DNA of 64,000 nucleotides, taken from assembly GCF_037392515.1 (NCBI RefSeq), contig NC_090291.1:1762501-1826500 (forward strand), given 5' to 3'. The stretch is from Haliotis asinina (lineage: Eukaryota; Mollusca; Gastropoda; Lepetellida; Haliotidae). The number at the start of each line of letters is the position of its first letter. The stretch's first letter is position 1. Under the pieces are notes generated by a model. It was not told the origin of the DNA, did not search any database, and saw only the letters and a list, made by a program, of their open reading frames with translations. Of the stretch, positions 43,701 to 52,519 are shown piece by piece. The position numbers and the translations under genes were made by a program.

Positions 43701-44354
43701 AATACTCCTTCATGTTGCCATACAACAGGCTCCCTCTCGGTCGGCTGGGTATCTGTATGGAGATAGGGGTACATACAATAAAATACAGTTCTTCCTAACA
43801 AGTAAAATATACTGCTGGACTAATAAATTATTGTCTCCTTTGTTGTGCATACAATAATGCCCTTCTTACCACACCAATAAGTCAGCGCAAAATAACGCAT
43901 TACAGATGTATATACTGTGTGTTGTGCTTTGTGAAAATCGACTGGATACAAGTGGCTGTTACAGGGATAAGTGCAGCTTCCCGAATCAGGGGAGGTAACT
44001 GACGACACCTGAAAATGGAAACTGGGCTTTTACGGTCAGTTAACTCCCATGAATAACTGGTACTTAATTTTGTTTCTTACTGTAAAAGTGCGTGCTGTAT
44101 ATCACATCACACATGAAAGTGATTTGCCACAACCACTGATCCTAATCGGATGCGCGGTGTTATCTTCAAATCGACTCACCCACTGAAACAGAAACCGCAT
44201 TAAGCAAATTTAACCTCACCTTGTTCAGCGGGGAAAACCACTGTTTTTTCGTATATTTCCCAATGGCCCAGATAAGAGCTACCCCACTGACGCAGGCAAC
44301 AGCAGCCTTGCAACGCCACCAGTCCCACAGGACGTTCAAACCAACAACAGACAT
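16701..44354 (-). CDS. Cytochrome P450, complete 11-exon gene, 515 aa
   Basis: Microsomal haem mono-oxygenase family. Exons in transcription order: 44354-44220, 43752-43670, 32004-31861, 31406-31300, 30577-30465, 29805-29696, 29230-29088, 22380-22253, 18769-18597, 17764-17651, 16998-16701. Every junction has GT-AG and all phases join, giving 515 residues, the family's usual size. Visible: N-terminal anchor helix (about 16-32), Pro-rich hinge (IPSRPRG, 46-52), C-helix HRR (about 142), I-helix AGIQNT (318-323), ExxR (ETLR, 376-379), PERF (430-433), haem motif FGAGKKMCLG with Cys456. Oddities: the usual acid-alcohol pair of the I-helix reads Gln-Asn, and the C-helix Trp is His. CYP4-clan or CYP46-like affinity is only a guess. 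Introns of 11.7, 6.7 and 3.5 kb hold most of the window's transposons. Confidence 0.93.
18863..21895. mobile_element. MITE-type element with long inverted ends, interrupted by a second repeat
   Basis: Left end (about 18,863-18,945) and right end (about 21,815-21,895) are inverted copies, sharing gatgcatctacgg. The same ends bound a 0.5 kb copy at 62,815-63,310, whose interior aligns with the sequence just inside both ends here. The extra 2.6 kb between about 19,045 and 21,650 is another element that also occurs without these ends at 33.8-43.6 kb. The whole lies in the P450 intron between exons 8 and 9. No coding capacity seen. Confidence 0.75.
19045..21650. repeat. 2.6 kb non-coding repeat, copy 1 (with about 400-bp internal repeats)
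   Basis: Nearly the whole interval is repeated, in the same orientation and order, at 33,800-34,435 plus 40,511-43,585, where it has been split by a LINE and two Penelope-type pieces. The distal half is made of about three degenerate 390-bp repeats (near 20,390, 20,785 and 21,180), at least two with an aaatggcgg box and the phrase ctactggtagtaaa. No ORF of note. Probably a non-autonomous DNA element; its own ends are not resolved. Confidence 0.8.
22381..23328. other. P450 intron, no further feature
   Basis: Proximal part of the 6.7 kb intron between exons 7 and 8. AT-rich, no recognisable gene or repeat boundary. Confidence 0.5.
23329..23622 (-). pseudogene. Single zinc-finger fragment, unknown family
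   Basis: The minus-strand frame is open from at least 23622 to the stop at 23329. It starts with C-x2-C (CDYCGQVF), a finger-like spacing to HLHDKKC, then an acidic run (DDCDDDE) and a charged helix. A C2H2-type finger followed by an acidic linker is common in host zinc-finger proteins and in some mobile-element proteins. It lies immediately left of the BEL/Pao remnant, on the opposite strand. No start or splice structure can be assigned. Confidence 0.35.
23752..25764 (+). pseudogene. BEL/Pao gag, disrupted
   Basis: Capsid-type segments (QLKRVSIPMFHGYVKTYESW; GKRRQIAIHMEELNNFKPI; YQRWVFENDRQESVGALRTW) are followed by zinc knuckles (CSLCKEHHEIWRC and CFRCLGRNHSSKTC), the arrangement of Pao gag. 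The frame is broken several times (stops near 23,896, 24,264, 24,485, 24,787, 25,313). Between the first two pieces an about 270-bp tandem array of a 10-bp unit (23,985-24,252) has expanded inside the coding sequence. Confidence 0.8.
23985..24252 (+). repeat. 10-bp tandem repeat inside gag
   Basis: About 27 copies of a 10-bp unit (cttacacaag, with an a/g variant). Because the unit is not a multiple of three, the translation cycles through three frames without meeting a stop, so the array reads as a long Thr/Gln/Tyr/Ser/Leu repeat. It is a slippage product, not part of the family's protein. Confidence 0.95.
26290..26809 (+). pseudogene. BEL/Pao integrase C-terminus (DUF5641-type)
   Basis: Motifs FNPPHSPHFGGIFETMIKAA, LINYRPLSYES, LTPNHFIHGQ and NPRRRWRRIQELVRHFWKRW are characteristic of the end of the Pao integrase and its DUF5641 tail. 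The catalytic Asp residues are not present. The frame is open from the deletion junction to the natural stop. Confidence 0.85.
27061..27204 (+). repeat. tRNA-type SINE (abalone-like family), internally deleted
   Basis: Begins with gtgaaggttccgg, contains ataggccttcagcaaccca and gtcgtaagaggcgacta, and ends with the diagnostic tail tggaatattgctgagtgcgg followed by aaactcactcatt. The middle third found in other copies (gatcactggattgtctggtc) is missing here. No TSD was resolved. Confidence 0.8.
28029..28100 (-). tRNA. Initiator tRNA-Met-like locus (CAT), probably a pseudogene
   Basis: On the minus strand a 71-72 nt sequence begins AGCAGAGTGGCGC and carries an anticodon arm CTGGG-CTCATAA-CCCAG (anticodon CAT) and the B box GGATCGAAACC typical of animal initiator tRNA-Met. 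The A box reads TGGCGCTGTGG. The acceptor stem has one mismatch (pair 7) and the T stem one (T-C), so it may be a decayed or SINE-associated copy. It lies in a P450 intron, same strand as the gene. No intron, no CCA. Confidence 0.6.
28187..28480 (-). pseudogene. Possible CARD/death-fold exon fragment
   Basis: A 97-codon minus-strand frame contains LHRDHLRKNYSGLVQAIQRV, VVDRLAQFGVLT and AEIIEKW, which resembles the first helices of a CARD (basic helix 1, LV in helix 2, a DxL..GVLT turn). The rest of the domain is weak (CTCSEEML). It is not a P450 exon: flanking P450 exons 7 and 8 join perfectly without it. It could be a processed or duplicated fragment of an apoptosis or immune adaptor gene, or an unrelated helical ORF. 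Confidence 0.4.
29405..29600 (-). repeat. Degraded SINE copy, abalone-like family
   Basis: Reverse orientation of the SINE: catattccagcgttatgacgg (tail), then atcaaccgcatggtcatc and agcaagggttgcc (head). Diverged, no target duplication seen. It lies between P450 exons 6 and 7. Confidence 0.7.
30197..30392 (-). repeat. SINE copy, abalone-like family, near full length
   Basis: Contains in reverse the tail (agccatattccggctatatg), the middle (caatcaacagcatgagcatc), the tgacatgtgtcatcc segment and the head (gcatgggttgctgaagagcg, aacccggatcttcac). The most complete copy in the window. It lies in the intron just downstream of P450 exon 5. Confidence 0.8.
32001..33520. repeat. 52-bp minisatellite overlapping the P450 exon-3 splice acceptor
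   Basis: 29 full copies of a 52-bp unit (32,001-33,508) plus a degenerate thirtieth and older, more diverged relatives to about 33,680. Units differ mainly by c/t in ccacctgaa versus ccatctgaa. On the minus strand the unit contains CTGTTTCAG followed by (G/A)TGGA, identical to the end of intron 2 and first bases of exon 3. So the true acceptor at 32,004 is the last unit and about 29 copies of it lie upstream. ORFs across the array are artefacts of the repeat. Confidence 0.95.
34971..36287 (+). pseudogene. LINE ORF1 (gag-like, three zinc knuckles), two stops
   Basis: RNA-binding nucleocapsid-type protein of the LINE. From 34971 (no ATG at this point; the true start is uncertain) the frame holds an RRM-like central region and three CCHC-type knuckles (CFKCQKYGHGVNTC, CAHCGEKTHTTEDC, CTNCSGDHSSFSKQC). 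Stops at 35,781-35,783 and 36,129-36,131 lie in the same frame, with a Ser/Lys-rich tail continuing between and after them to TAG 36,285. The tail (SSSKSSSDHK, KSKPKPKP) is low complexity. Confidence 0.85.
36302..39965 (+). pseudogene. LINE ORF2 (APE endonuclease, RT, RNase H), one frameshift
   Basis: Polyprotein for target-primed reverse transcription. Conserved start IVQWNCRGLR, then APE motifs QETYL, MGDLNGHNPLWG, DLSL and GSDHFP; RT motifs NYRPISLTS, FFDLEKAYDT, QGVPQGSILS and the catalytic box SLFVDDFN (Phe-Val-Asp-Asp instead of the usual Tyr-x-Asp-Asp). A 1-nt shift in a G/C run near 38,625-38,635 moves coding to another frame; RNase H follows (LFTDGSKDGG, AEANAI, SDSLSCL, PSHVGISGNAMAD) and a CxxC...HxxxxC knuckle (CIPCDERITVKHVLLDC). 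Stop at 39,963. Otherwise open. Confidence 0.9.
41208..41342. repeat. Foldback repeat, Penelope-terminus-like
   Basis: About 30-bp inverted arms (caaattgttttggataacaac and its complement) around an asymmetric interior. On the minus strand: cttgacaacgg, then a paired GGTAC/GTATC, CGAAACGTCG and an ataaagaagttg tail, the same architecture as the Penelope terminus at 42,428-42,480. It is inserted in the 2.6 kb repeat (absent from copy 1). Confidence 0.6.
41893..42228 (+). pseudogene. GIY-YIG endonuclease domain of Penelope-like element
   Basis: One frame reads CNNPAGCIYQIQCSC, then TYIGETGRPLAIRLKE (the GIY and YIG strands with the catalytic Arg and spacing), CEHIMHNPNHTIVWDN and, after a shift near 42,120, an NRDGGVYLPNAW-type C-terminal motif in another frame. 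These are hallmarks of Penelope retroelements. The N-terminal RT is missing, so it is inactive. Confidence 0.8.
42428..42470 (+). ncRNA. Hammerhead-type ribozyme motif in Penelope terminal repeat
   Basis: CTGAAGA at 42,428-42,434 matches the hammerhead CUGANGA core, followed by a GAGAC/GTCTC stem (loop tagaatct) and GAAAC at 42,454-42,458. Penelope-like elements are known to carry hammerhead ribozymes in their terminal repeats. I did not resolve stems I and III, so activity is not claimed. The inverted copy (41,625-41,663) reads AAAAC in place of GAAAC and would be inactive. Confidence 0.55.
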
Positions 44355-44419
44355 CGTGAAATGATAGGATCTGAAGCATTAGATTAGTATAACCGTCAGG
44401 ATAGTTAATGCCTTCAAAG

Positions 44420-45235
44420 ATGTTTACCATGGCAGTGAAAATAATGTCTATAGCTACACAGGATGTTGATTATAAAAGTAAATATATAGTCTATGAATAC
44501 AACAGGTGTTGATTATGAAAGTAGATGTACTGTCTGTAACTACAGCAGATGCTGATTATACTAGTAAATACATTATCTGTAAATACAACAGATGATGGCT
44601 GTACTTGTAAATGTATTGTCTGTCATTACAACAGACTATCATTGTATTGTCCGTAAATACAACAGATCTTGATTATACCAATTTAATGTGTTGTCTATAA
44701 CTGCAACAGATGTTGATTATACCAATAAATGTATTGTGCATAACTACAACAGATCTTGATTATACCCATATATGTATTCTCTATAGCTACAAGAGATCTT
44801 GATTCTACCAATTTAATGTATTGTCTATAGCTACAACAGATGATGATTCTACCTGTAAATGTATTGTCTATAACTACAACAGATGATGATTCTACCTGTA
44901 AATGTATTGTCTATAACTACAACAGATGATGATTCTACCTGTAAATGTATTGTCCATAACTACAACAGATGATGATTCTACCTGTAAATGTATTGTCTAT
45001 AACTACAACAGATGATGATTCTACCTGTAAATGTATTGTCTATAACTACAACAGATGATGATTCTACCTGTATATGTATTGTCTATAATTACAACAGATG
45101 ATGATTCTACCTGTAAATGTATTGTCTATAACTACAACAGATGATGATTCTACCTGTAAATGTATTGTCTATAACTACAACAGATGATGATTCTACCTGT
45201 AAATGTATTGTCTATAATTACATCAGATGATGACA
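44420..45235. repeat. 43-bp minisatellite upstream of the P450 first exon
   Basis: About 18 copies of a 43-bp unit (acaacagatgatgattctac as core). Units from about 44,860 to 45,230 are nearly identical; those nearer the gene are diverged. It starts within about 70 bp of the P450 ATG, so it lies in or next to the promoter/5' UTR of that gene. Confidence 0.9.
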
Positions 45236-46514
45236 GGGACAGTAGAATATATACGTCCCCTTATAAGTCATCATATATTTGATTTCCAATTTCCAATGTC
45301 TGGCTATAACGGAATTATGTTCATGCTACAGTATTTTCATGCTACAGTACAACCATTACTGAATGATAACACGAATGTATGCCTCCGTATGCTATCAGGA
45401 AGTCGCCAAATGTTGTAGCAATACTAAAATGCCTCTGGTTAATTTTTCCCTGCTTTCCCTGGTTTTCATCATCTAAAAGTAAATAAATTGTTGAAAGGTG
45501 AATTTATACGTCGCATATGTACCACCTATTGTCATTACATATGTACCACCTATTGTCATTACATATGTACCACCTATTGTCATTACATATGTACCACCTA
45601 TTGTCATTACATATGTACCACCTACTGTCATTACATATGTACCACCTACTGTCATTACATATGTACCACCTATTGTCATTACATATGTACCACCTACTGT
45701 CAATACATATGTACCACCTATTGTCATTACATATGTACCACCTATTGTCATTACATATGTACCACCTATTGTCATTACATATGTACCACCTATTGTCATT
45801 ACATATGTACCACCTATTGTCATTACATATTCACAATTTCTATCATCGATCAACTGATCATTCGCTTCAAATCCTCAGTTCGAGTACTGTCAGTTATGTT
45901 TTCAAAATGCATGTTCCACGAGAAACAAGCATTTAAACCAGCACATATGCTTCATAAGTCTGCGACCTGATATAGCAAGCATGGCACTTTCGTCGACCGA
46001 CCGTCCTATGCGTGTTCCGTTTGTTCTGCATCTCATCATACAAACAATAAAGGAAAGATCATTTGTGTTTGAGTGAAATGCTTAGATTATATTATTCCGA
46101 ACCAGAGAGTATGACAACTAGCCTACGATGACCTGTGGGCCATGTCAAGTGCACAACGACATAACAACCATCGATCTACACAGACTCGATACTCACCTCC
46201 AACATACAACTCTCCAGCATTAACGCTGTCTTCCTAGTCTTGGTGCTACTGAAGGTGCTGTCAAATCACTGTGGCTTTTAACGTTTCGATAAATAGTAGG
46301 AAGAATCGACGTTATTCTTAGAACCGAAACGGTACGTGGAAACTGATTGGTTTTCCATGAAATGCACTCCGCTAAATATATAACTTCTACTTTCTGTTTC
46401 ATGATGCAGGTTTCCTTCAGTTTCTGGGGTGAAGAGTTATCAACTTGTACACCTTTTATCTTATGTACTTATGATTTGTGCTGTGGATGGGCCAGTCAGG
46501 TGATTGGAAACGTG
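45236..46514. other. No gene seen; contains a 24-bp minisatellite
   Basis: About 13 copies of a 24-bp unit (catatgtaccacctattgtc) at 45,523-45,835. As 24 is eight codons, open frames run through it on both strands; they are artefacts. The rest is unremarkable AT-rich DNA. Confidence 0.85.
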
Positions 46515-46920
46515 AAAGGTCACATGCAACGTGAAACACAACTTTGCAGATTCTGATACCTTTCGGTGCGATACAAGTCCCTGTGTTTCGGTGTGCACTT
46601 ACCGAAACAAATCATCAAAAATGCCAATTCGACCTATAAAATTGAAAAAAAACGGGATAAAAATATAGCCCACGAAATCAGAGCTCAAACGATTCACTGG
46701 AAAAGCTGCGTGACACTTGAGTGCACACCCACCAGCTCTGACTGGGTTCGGTATCTCGGCTGCTTCGTTACAGGGGAGGTAAACCCACGTACCAAATATT
46801 GCACTTTTGATTTGCATTTATACCATTTTAATTTCGTTTCTTTGTTGTTGTTTTTCTTAATCAGCAATGCATTTTATGTTTCATAAATAAGTGATAACTG
46901 TGTTTCAATTATGTTTGATT
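46515..46920 (-). repeat. Dispersed about 400-bp repeat, compact copy
   Basis: Matches, in inverse orientation and as one continuous block, the two separated pieces in the tandem unit at 10,115 and 11,554 (shared aggtcacatgcaacgt, acaactttgcagattctg and, at the other end, aataagtgataa). A shorter copy of one end lies at 59,944-60,050. Non-coding, ends not defined. Confidence 0.75.
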
Positions 46921-48854
46921 TTTGGGGTTGCGCGTGACCTTCAAGTGTTAACAAATATTAACTGACCGGTAACTTAAAGCAGTCCTGGTATACTTCCATT
47001 GAAAATCCACACAAAACTCTTTATTGTTATCAGTATAAAACCCTATTAGATGTTGAAAAAGTACTTAAATTGAAGTATTTGTTTAAAGTTGTCATCTGCC
47101 CTTTCAAAATTCAGATGTGGACATTTCAACTTAGCAATACTGGCTGACAAATATTGACATATCGCTTCTAATGAAATATTTTGTTTATATTGTAAATCTA
47201 AAGGTATGAATGTTGTTGAGATGAGTGGCATATTTTGTACTTCAGAGTGAGTTAAGCGAGTTAATATTTAACGTCACATCGGCAATATCTCAGTCACATC
47301 GTGATGATGTCCAAGATAGTCACATTGTACATGCTACTTTATAAAAATCAACATCACATACACCACACCCTCTTCCTCCCCGTACCCGTATATTATAAAC
47401 GGTCCCTTATTATGCGTACCGTATGATTTCGTAATGAATGGTTGGGAGTATGTCTTTTTTCGGTTTGATCATAATTAAGCTAAGCGCCGTCGAGCTCGGA
47501 CAATCCTCGGATTAGCGACCCTGTGTGACAGCTTGACTCCTGAGAGTTTCAAGGACTTCGGTCCTGCCCCAACGAAGCACATGTGATACACGTGGTCTCC
47601 CCTTAGACAACCGATTTTGTTCAAAATTACCTCTGTTCACCCAGCAGAAAATGAGTACCCGACAGATCAAGTCATGTGACAACAACCTTCTAGCGCCTAA
47701 CAGGCAGCTTTGTGTCTTCCTGGGTAATAATTATCAATGTGTTAGCGCTTTGAGGATGTTACTTGCGTGGAGGTAAGCACATTGTGAGACTTCTCATTAT
47801 TATCAAATACTAGTATTATTATTCGTAAACCGACTCAACCACGAATGGTCGAAGGCCTATAACCCAAACCGTTTCGCGCAGCAAAATTTCAGCATTGTTT
47901 GATGGGCGAGTCTGTAATGAAGTAGATGTACACACCTCTACAGGTAGCAGTTTACAAGACCTTGTTATACGCTTCACTCATGTTCCTGCATTATAATAGT
48001 GAGGACCTCAAGCACGGATTCAAACATTAGTCACAGCAATAACCACCAGCTAGCTTTAACCGGAGATATAGGCGCATAGGTAGGGTACAACACCGGTTTT
48101 AGAAATTTTGCAGCAATATCACGTTTGATGACACCTATTTGACAATGGTATTGCCATGGTTCTAGCAATATTCCAGCAATATTAGTGTAGTGGTTTTAGT
48201 GTTTATATGCATGTGGACAATAAAAAGTTGAATGAGCTAAATGAGTTATCATGTGTTGAACCATGTTACTAGTGGTTATGTCTGTATGGTCAACAATGGC
48301 TGTTTATGAGGAAATGTTGCATTTATTGGGTGCTTATCACTTTGAAGAAAAGTTCATATCATTTTTCACTCTGATGGGATTTTATCCGCAGTGTTCAAAC
48401 ATTTTGTCCAGTGGGATTTTGTCCTACCTTCTGATAATCTGCTCCGAAACGCTGCTAAAGATGATTAACCAGAAGTTGTTGTCCACAAAATCATGTTTTT
48501 CATTCCCTCTCCAACTTCGAGAATGCAGATCAAACAGTACCTTACCCTGTGATATTAAACGGCAGTACATACCAACATGTTAATGTGCTTTCAGTTAAAT
48601 GTCATATGCCCCTCTCGTCACTCTTCAGCCGAGTTAAATTAACTTAGTCATTGTTTGTAAAGGAATATTTTTCCACTGCGATGAAGCGTGCAGTACGAAT
48701 TATATCAGTGGGCGTACATATACAATTATGCACTTGCTCTCAACACAGATTTAACAAACGATATGACAAACTTGTTTTGACTCCGCGTCCTAGGTCCCAT
48801 GTCTTGGGGTCAACAAGTGCGAGCAGCTCTGACTATGTTCCGTCTCAATCGTTT
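46921..48854. other. No gene seen; small repeats
   Basis: Contains a reverse SINE/LINE tail at about 47,246-47,305 (gcgagttaatatttaacgtc, cggcaatatctcagtcac), a 5S-like segment (47,455-47,530) and SINE-tail-like fragments near 48,105-48,185 (agcaatattccagcaatat). Confidence 0.5.
47455..47530 (+). repeat. 5S rRNA-derived repeat (SINE3-like head or pseudogene)
   Basis: The segment taagctaagcgccgtcgagc, ctcgg and ctcggattagcgaccctg follows the 3' half of animal 5S rRNA (AAGTTAAGC, CGTCGGGCCCGG, CTTGGATGGGTGACC) at roughly 70 percent by eye, covering the internal polymerase III control region. The 5' third is not recognisable. It is followed by about 110 bp of non-5S sequence, as in 5S-derived SINEs. 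Confidence 0.5.
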
Positions 48855-49680
48855 TGACTGTAGTTAACTGTGTGTGTTCCGGCTGACTGTATTGTTGTAT
48901 TCACATGACTGTAGTTAACTGTGTGTGTTCCGGCTGACTGTATTGTTGTATTCACATGACTGTAGTTAACTGTGTGTGTTCCGGCTGACTGTATTGTTGT
49001 ATTCACATGACTGTAGTTAACTGTGTGTGTTCCGGCTGACTGTATTGTTGTATTCACATGACTGTAGTTAACTGTGTGCGTTCCGGCTGACTGTATTGTT
49101 GTATTCACATGACTGTAGTTAACTGTGTGTGTTCCGGCTGACTGTATTGTTGTATTCACATGACTGTAGTTAACTGTGCGTTCCGGCCGACTGTATTGTT
49201 GTATTCACATGACTGTAGTTAACTGTGTGTGTTCCGGCCGACTGTATTGTTGTATTCACATGACTGTAGTTAACTGTGTGTGTTCCGGCTGACTGTATTG
49301 TTGTATTCACATGACTGTAGTTAACTGTGTGTGTTCCGACCGACTGTATTGTTGTATTCACATGACTGTAGTTAACTGTGTGTGTTCCGACCGACTGTAT
49401 TGTTGTATTCACATGACTGTAGTTAACTGTGTGCGTTCCGGCTGACTGTATTGTTGTATTCACATGACTGTAGTTAACTGTGTGTGTTCCGGCTGACTGT
49501 ATTGTTGTATTCACATGACTGTAGTTAACTGTGTGTGTTCCGGCTGACTGTATTGTTGTATTCACATGACTGTAGTTAACTGTGTGTGTTCCGACCGACT
49601 GTATTGTTGTATTCACATGACTGTAGTTAACTGTGTGTGTTCCGGCTGACTGTATTGTTGTATTCACATGACTGTAGTTA
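48855..49680. repeat. 51-bp minisatellite
   Basis: About 16 copies of a 51-bp unit (gactgtagttaactgtgtgt as start), with ct/cc and g/a variants and one unit shortened near 49,175. As 51 is 17 codons, long open frames on the minus strand are artefacts. Confidence 0.95.
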
Positions 49681-49714
49681 CAGTATTTACATCTCGCACG
49701 AGGGTGAGAGAGCT

Positions 49715-49765
49715 TGGTTTTATGCCGCTTTCACAAATATTCCAACAATATCACGACAGTCATCC
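49715..49765 (-). repeat. SINE tail fragment
   Basis: Reads ttttatgccgctttcaca then atattccaacaatatcacga, the reverse of the common SINE tail. Only the end is preserved, directly beside the 51-bp minisatellite. Confidence 0.5.
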
Positions 49766-50464
49766 CCGATTAAATTATCAGAAACCCCCAAAATTTGCAT
49801 TGAATAACCTGTAATCAAACAGGCGTTTTGGAGCAGCTCCGCCATACCGAAGGTTTCTGAACTAATACGAAATTCTGGCAATAATTGATAGTGGCGTGAC
49901 AGATATTTTCAGAACTTGTAACTCTGAGTCAACAGAACATTTGCGTCTTTTTTGTTGACGGATTCAAAATTTACGAAGTGACTGAAACTGTATATAACAT
50001 GGACAAAGCCGCCGAGGCCGGGGTTAGTTTCACTGAATTGAATTCATCGGTTCGGCCTGTATTGGTTATATTCAGTATAAAACTAGGGCCCCTCATGAAC
50101 TATGTCAAGTTTCTTTACCGCGTATTGATTTCCGACTTCGTTATCTAAATACGGCGAAACATGTTGTAGTTGAATGACGAAGTGGCTGAATGTAACCTTT
50201 ATAAAGTGTACATACAATCACGATAACACCAACAACAGGCATGTAGGTTCGTTATCTGAATAGGCTGTATACCGATGAACCAGTGTCCTTCCATGAAGAC
50301 GTCAGGTGCTTGTTGTTTACGAGGAAAGCGAAAGAGAAAGTGCACCCATATCCTTATATAGTTATCGTACCTGATATGACGGTATATGCACTGTGGACAT
50401 ATTCTTGTCTGATTGTCTCTAAGGCAATAATGAATACGTTTAAATTATAATTTCTGATTAGGGA

Positions 50465-50749
50465 TTGATATTTATTTTAGTAGCTACGGGTGGGGTGATG
50501 ATGATTTTTATGGAGTTGCTGCTTGTCATGTACAAAATACATGAGCCCACCCACCCTACTACTACCAATTCCAAGTATCCAATCAGGCAGCTACGTTCCG
50601 TTGAGAAGGACGACAGCGAGTCGATCTACATCTTGAAAAAAGACATTTCTAACCCTAAGTTAGTTTCACATCTTGACTCATCGACGGCAATACATAAACT
50701 CCCCTGCATAAAAAGCACAAAAGCTCCACGTCTTCCTTACAGCAACTGA
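50465..50749 (+). CDS. Possible 3'-terminal exon of an unidentified membrane protein
   Basis: The frame holds one hydrophobic segment (ATGGVMMIFMELLLVMYKI) followed by an about 65-residue charged tail (RSVEKDDSESIYILKK) and a stop at 50,747. A splice-acceptor-like tatttattttag precedes ATG-less sequence at about 50,481, which would give a last exon with a final membrane span and cytoplasmic tail. I could not find the upstream exons, and no family is recognised. Confidence 0.3.
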   Translation: MIFILVATGGVMMIFMELLLVMYKIHEPTHPTTTNSKYPIRQLRSVEKDDSESIYILKKDISNPKLVSHLDSSTAIHKLPCIKSTKAPRLPYSN

Positions 50750-50974
50750 CACATGTGTAGCTACTGTGAGCTCTTTGCATCTAGGCGAACAGACACGTAC
50801 ATATGTGCTGCCCAACACCTGAAAAAAAAACCCAAACAAACACGAAGCTCTCGCAAAGCGCTTTCTAAAGCAGAGTATAAATTGTCAAAATGTCGCTGGT
50901 TTGAGGACACCTAACAGACTGGACCCCGTTCATTAAAATATGTTCGGTACCCAGAGAGGAAAAATAACACAGCC

Positions 50975-51945
50975 CAGCTAACATCACATTACTGGGCTTA
51001 TGCTGGCATCGTTCTGGCCTGTACCGTTGGTACTGGCATAACGTACTCCAGTATAGAGCCAGTATTGTACAAGTGCTTGTTTTACTTTAGTGGCCCGTTA
51101 CAGGAAAAACTGTACCGGGCCAGATATTGACGGTTACCGTAAACGCAACACCACAATGCTGTACTGGCCCTGTATTGGCCCAGTACACACAACGCACTTC
51201 CTGTCTGGGGAATTGTGGGAGATTATCTCAGGACCATGTCGTCTGCTCTAGAGAGGTGACCAAAGGGTAGAGGCTGACCCTTTCCATATTTCTGAGTGTA
51301 AACTGATGTAATGTGACTCTAAATAGTAACAATCATTGTTTTGAATTACTTGTAGAGACTACTTTTGCTACTCAAGTTAAGTGTTGAGCTAAATTACATA
51401 GCTAAATAATAACATGCAGCATAAATTTTGCTGAGACAAGAGCATTTTAAAGATTTTAAACATTCAGTCATTCATCATATATGCCATGTTTTTAGATCAC
51501 GCAAAACCTCTTTGCTTATCTAATTCAAAAACATAAGTTCAGTTCATGAGGAATTAAACTCATATGGATAAACTTTTGTTTTGTTTTGTGTTTCTCCTTC
51601 AGATTATTTTTGTTTCGAATCAGCTTGTTTTAAACTGTAGAAATGGTATTAAACTTATAACCGGGCCAGTGCCGGTAAAATGTAAAGGGCCAATTAGGCA
51701 ACCGTTATGGTTGTGAACTGGGCGAGAGTTCTCTGCCTGTACTGGGCCAGTTCAATACCGGTGTGCAAAATAGTACAGGCCCAGTTCCGGAATGCCTTAA
51801 ATGGGCCGGATGCTCTGACTTCACTGGGCCAGTACTGGCCCAGTACTTTACGTGATGTTAGCTGAGAGGCCAGTACTGGGCCAGTACTGTACGTGATGTT
51901 AGCTGAGAGGCCAGTACTGTACGTGATGTTAGCTGAGAGGTCCCA
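50975..51945. mobile_element. Non-autonomous DNA element with inverted ends
   Basis: The left end (cagctaacatcacattactg) and right end (inverted: cagctaacatcacgtaaag) are complementary, and the interior is rich in ggcccagtac-type words, themselves near-palindromic. The right terminus is repeated about three times in tandem (51,842-51,945, gtgatgttagctgagaggcc). No ORF. Superfamily unknown. Confidence 0.65.
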
Positions 51946-52475
51946 TGTTTAACACAACAAGGAATCAAACCATCAGTATCGGCGGATCATGTATACTGGA
52001 CAAAAATAGTTTGGGATATATGTAAATCTTGAAATTATGAATAATGATGTATTTATTCACTGACATACTGATAAAATATCAATTATAAAAATACCAATAT
52101 CCCTAACTTATTTTGTTCAGTATATATGAGCGTGTGCTTGCGTACAGGAGTCCGCAGATCACCCCAGCCCTCCCCTTTTTGTCTGAATGCTTCTTAAATT
52201 AATTACATGACCACTGAAACTTGAAAAAATTAATTGTGCACCCCACCCCCACAATCACCCCTTTCCACAAACAGAACAGAGTGACACACGCCCAATCTTA
52301 AAATCAATTACTGTATCCGCTCGAGCAAATCGATACGAGTTGATCACGCCTGTGGGCCACTTGCTCGCCACGAGTGGTAAACCACAGATACCCACGACTA
52401 TAGGGCACTAGCTCACCAATAGCTGTCCGCCACATGTCTTCCGAAACGAATTAAAGAGTGTTATCTGGATACACG

Positions 52476-52519
<44 letters not shown>

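Noticed and set aside
45473..45970. Long overlapping ORFs on both strands
   Set aside because: They are translations of a 24-bp minisatellite whose unit is a multiple of three, so any stop-free frame stays open.
48845..49667. Repetitive minus-strand proteins of 104 and 165 codons
   Set aside because: A 51-bp minisatellite read in frame; no start context, no non-repeat coding sequence.
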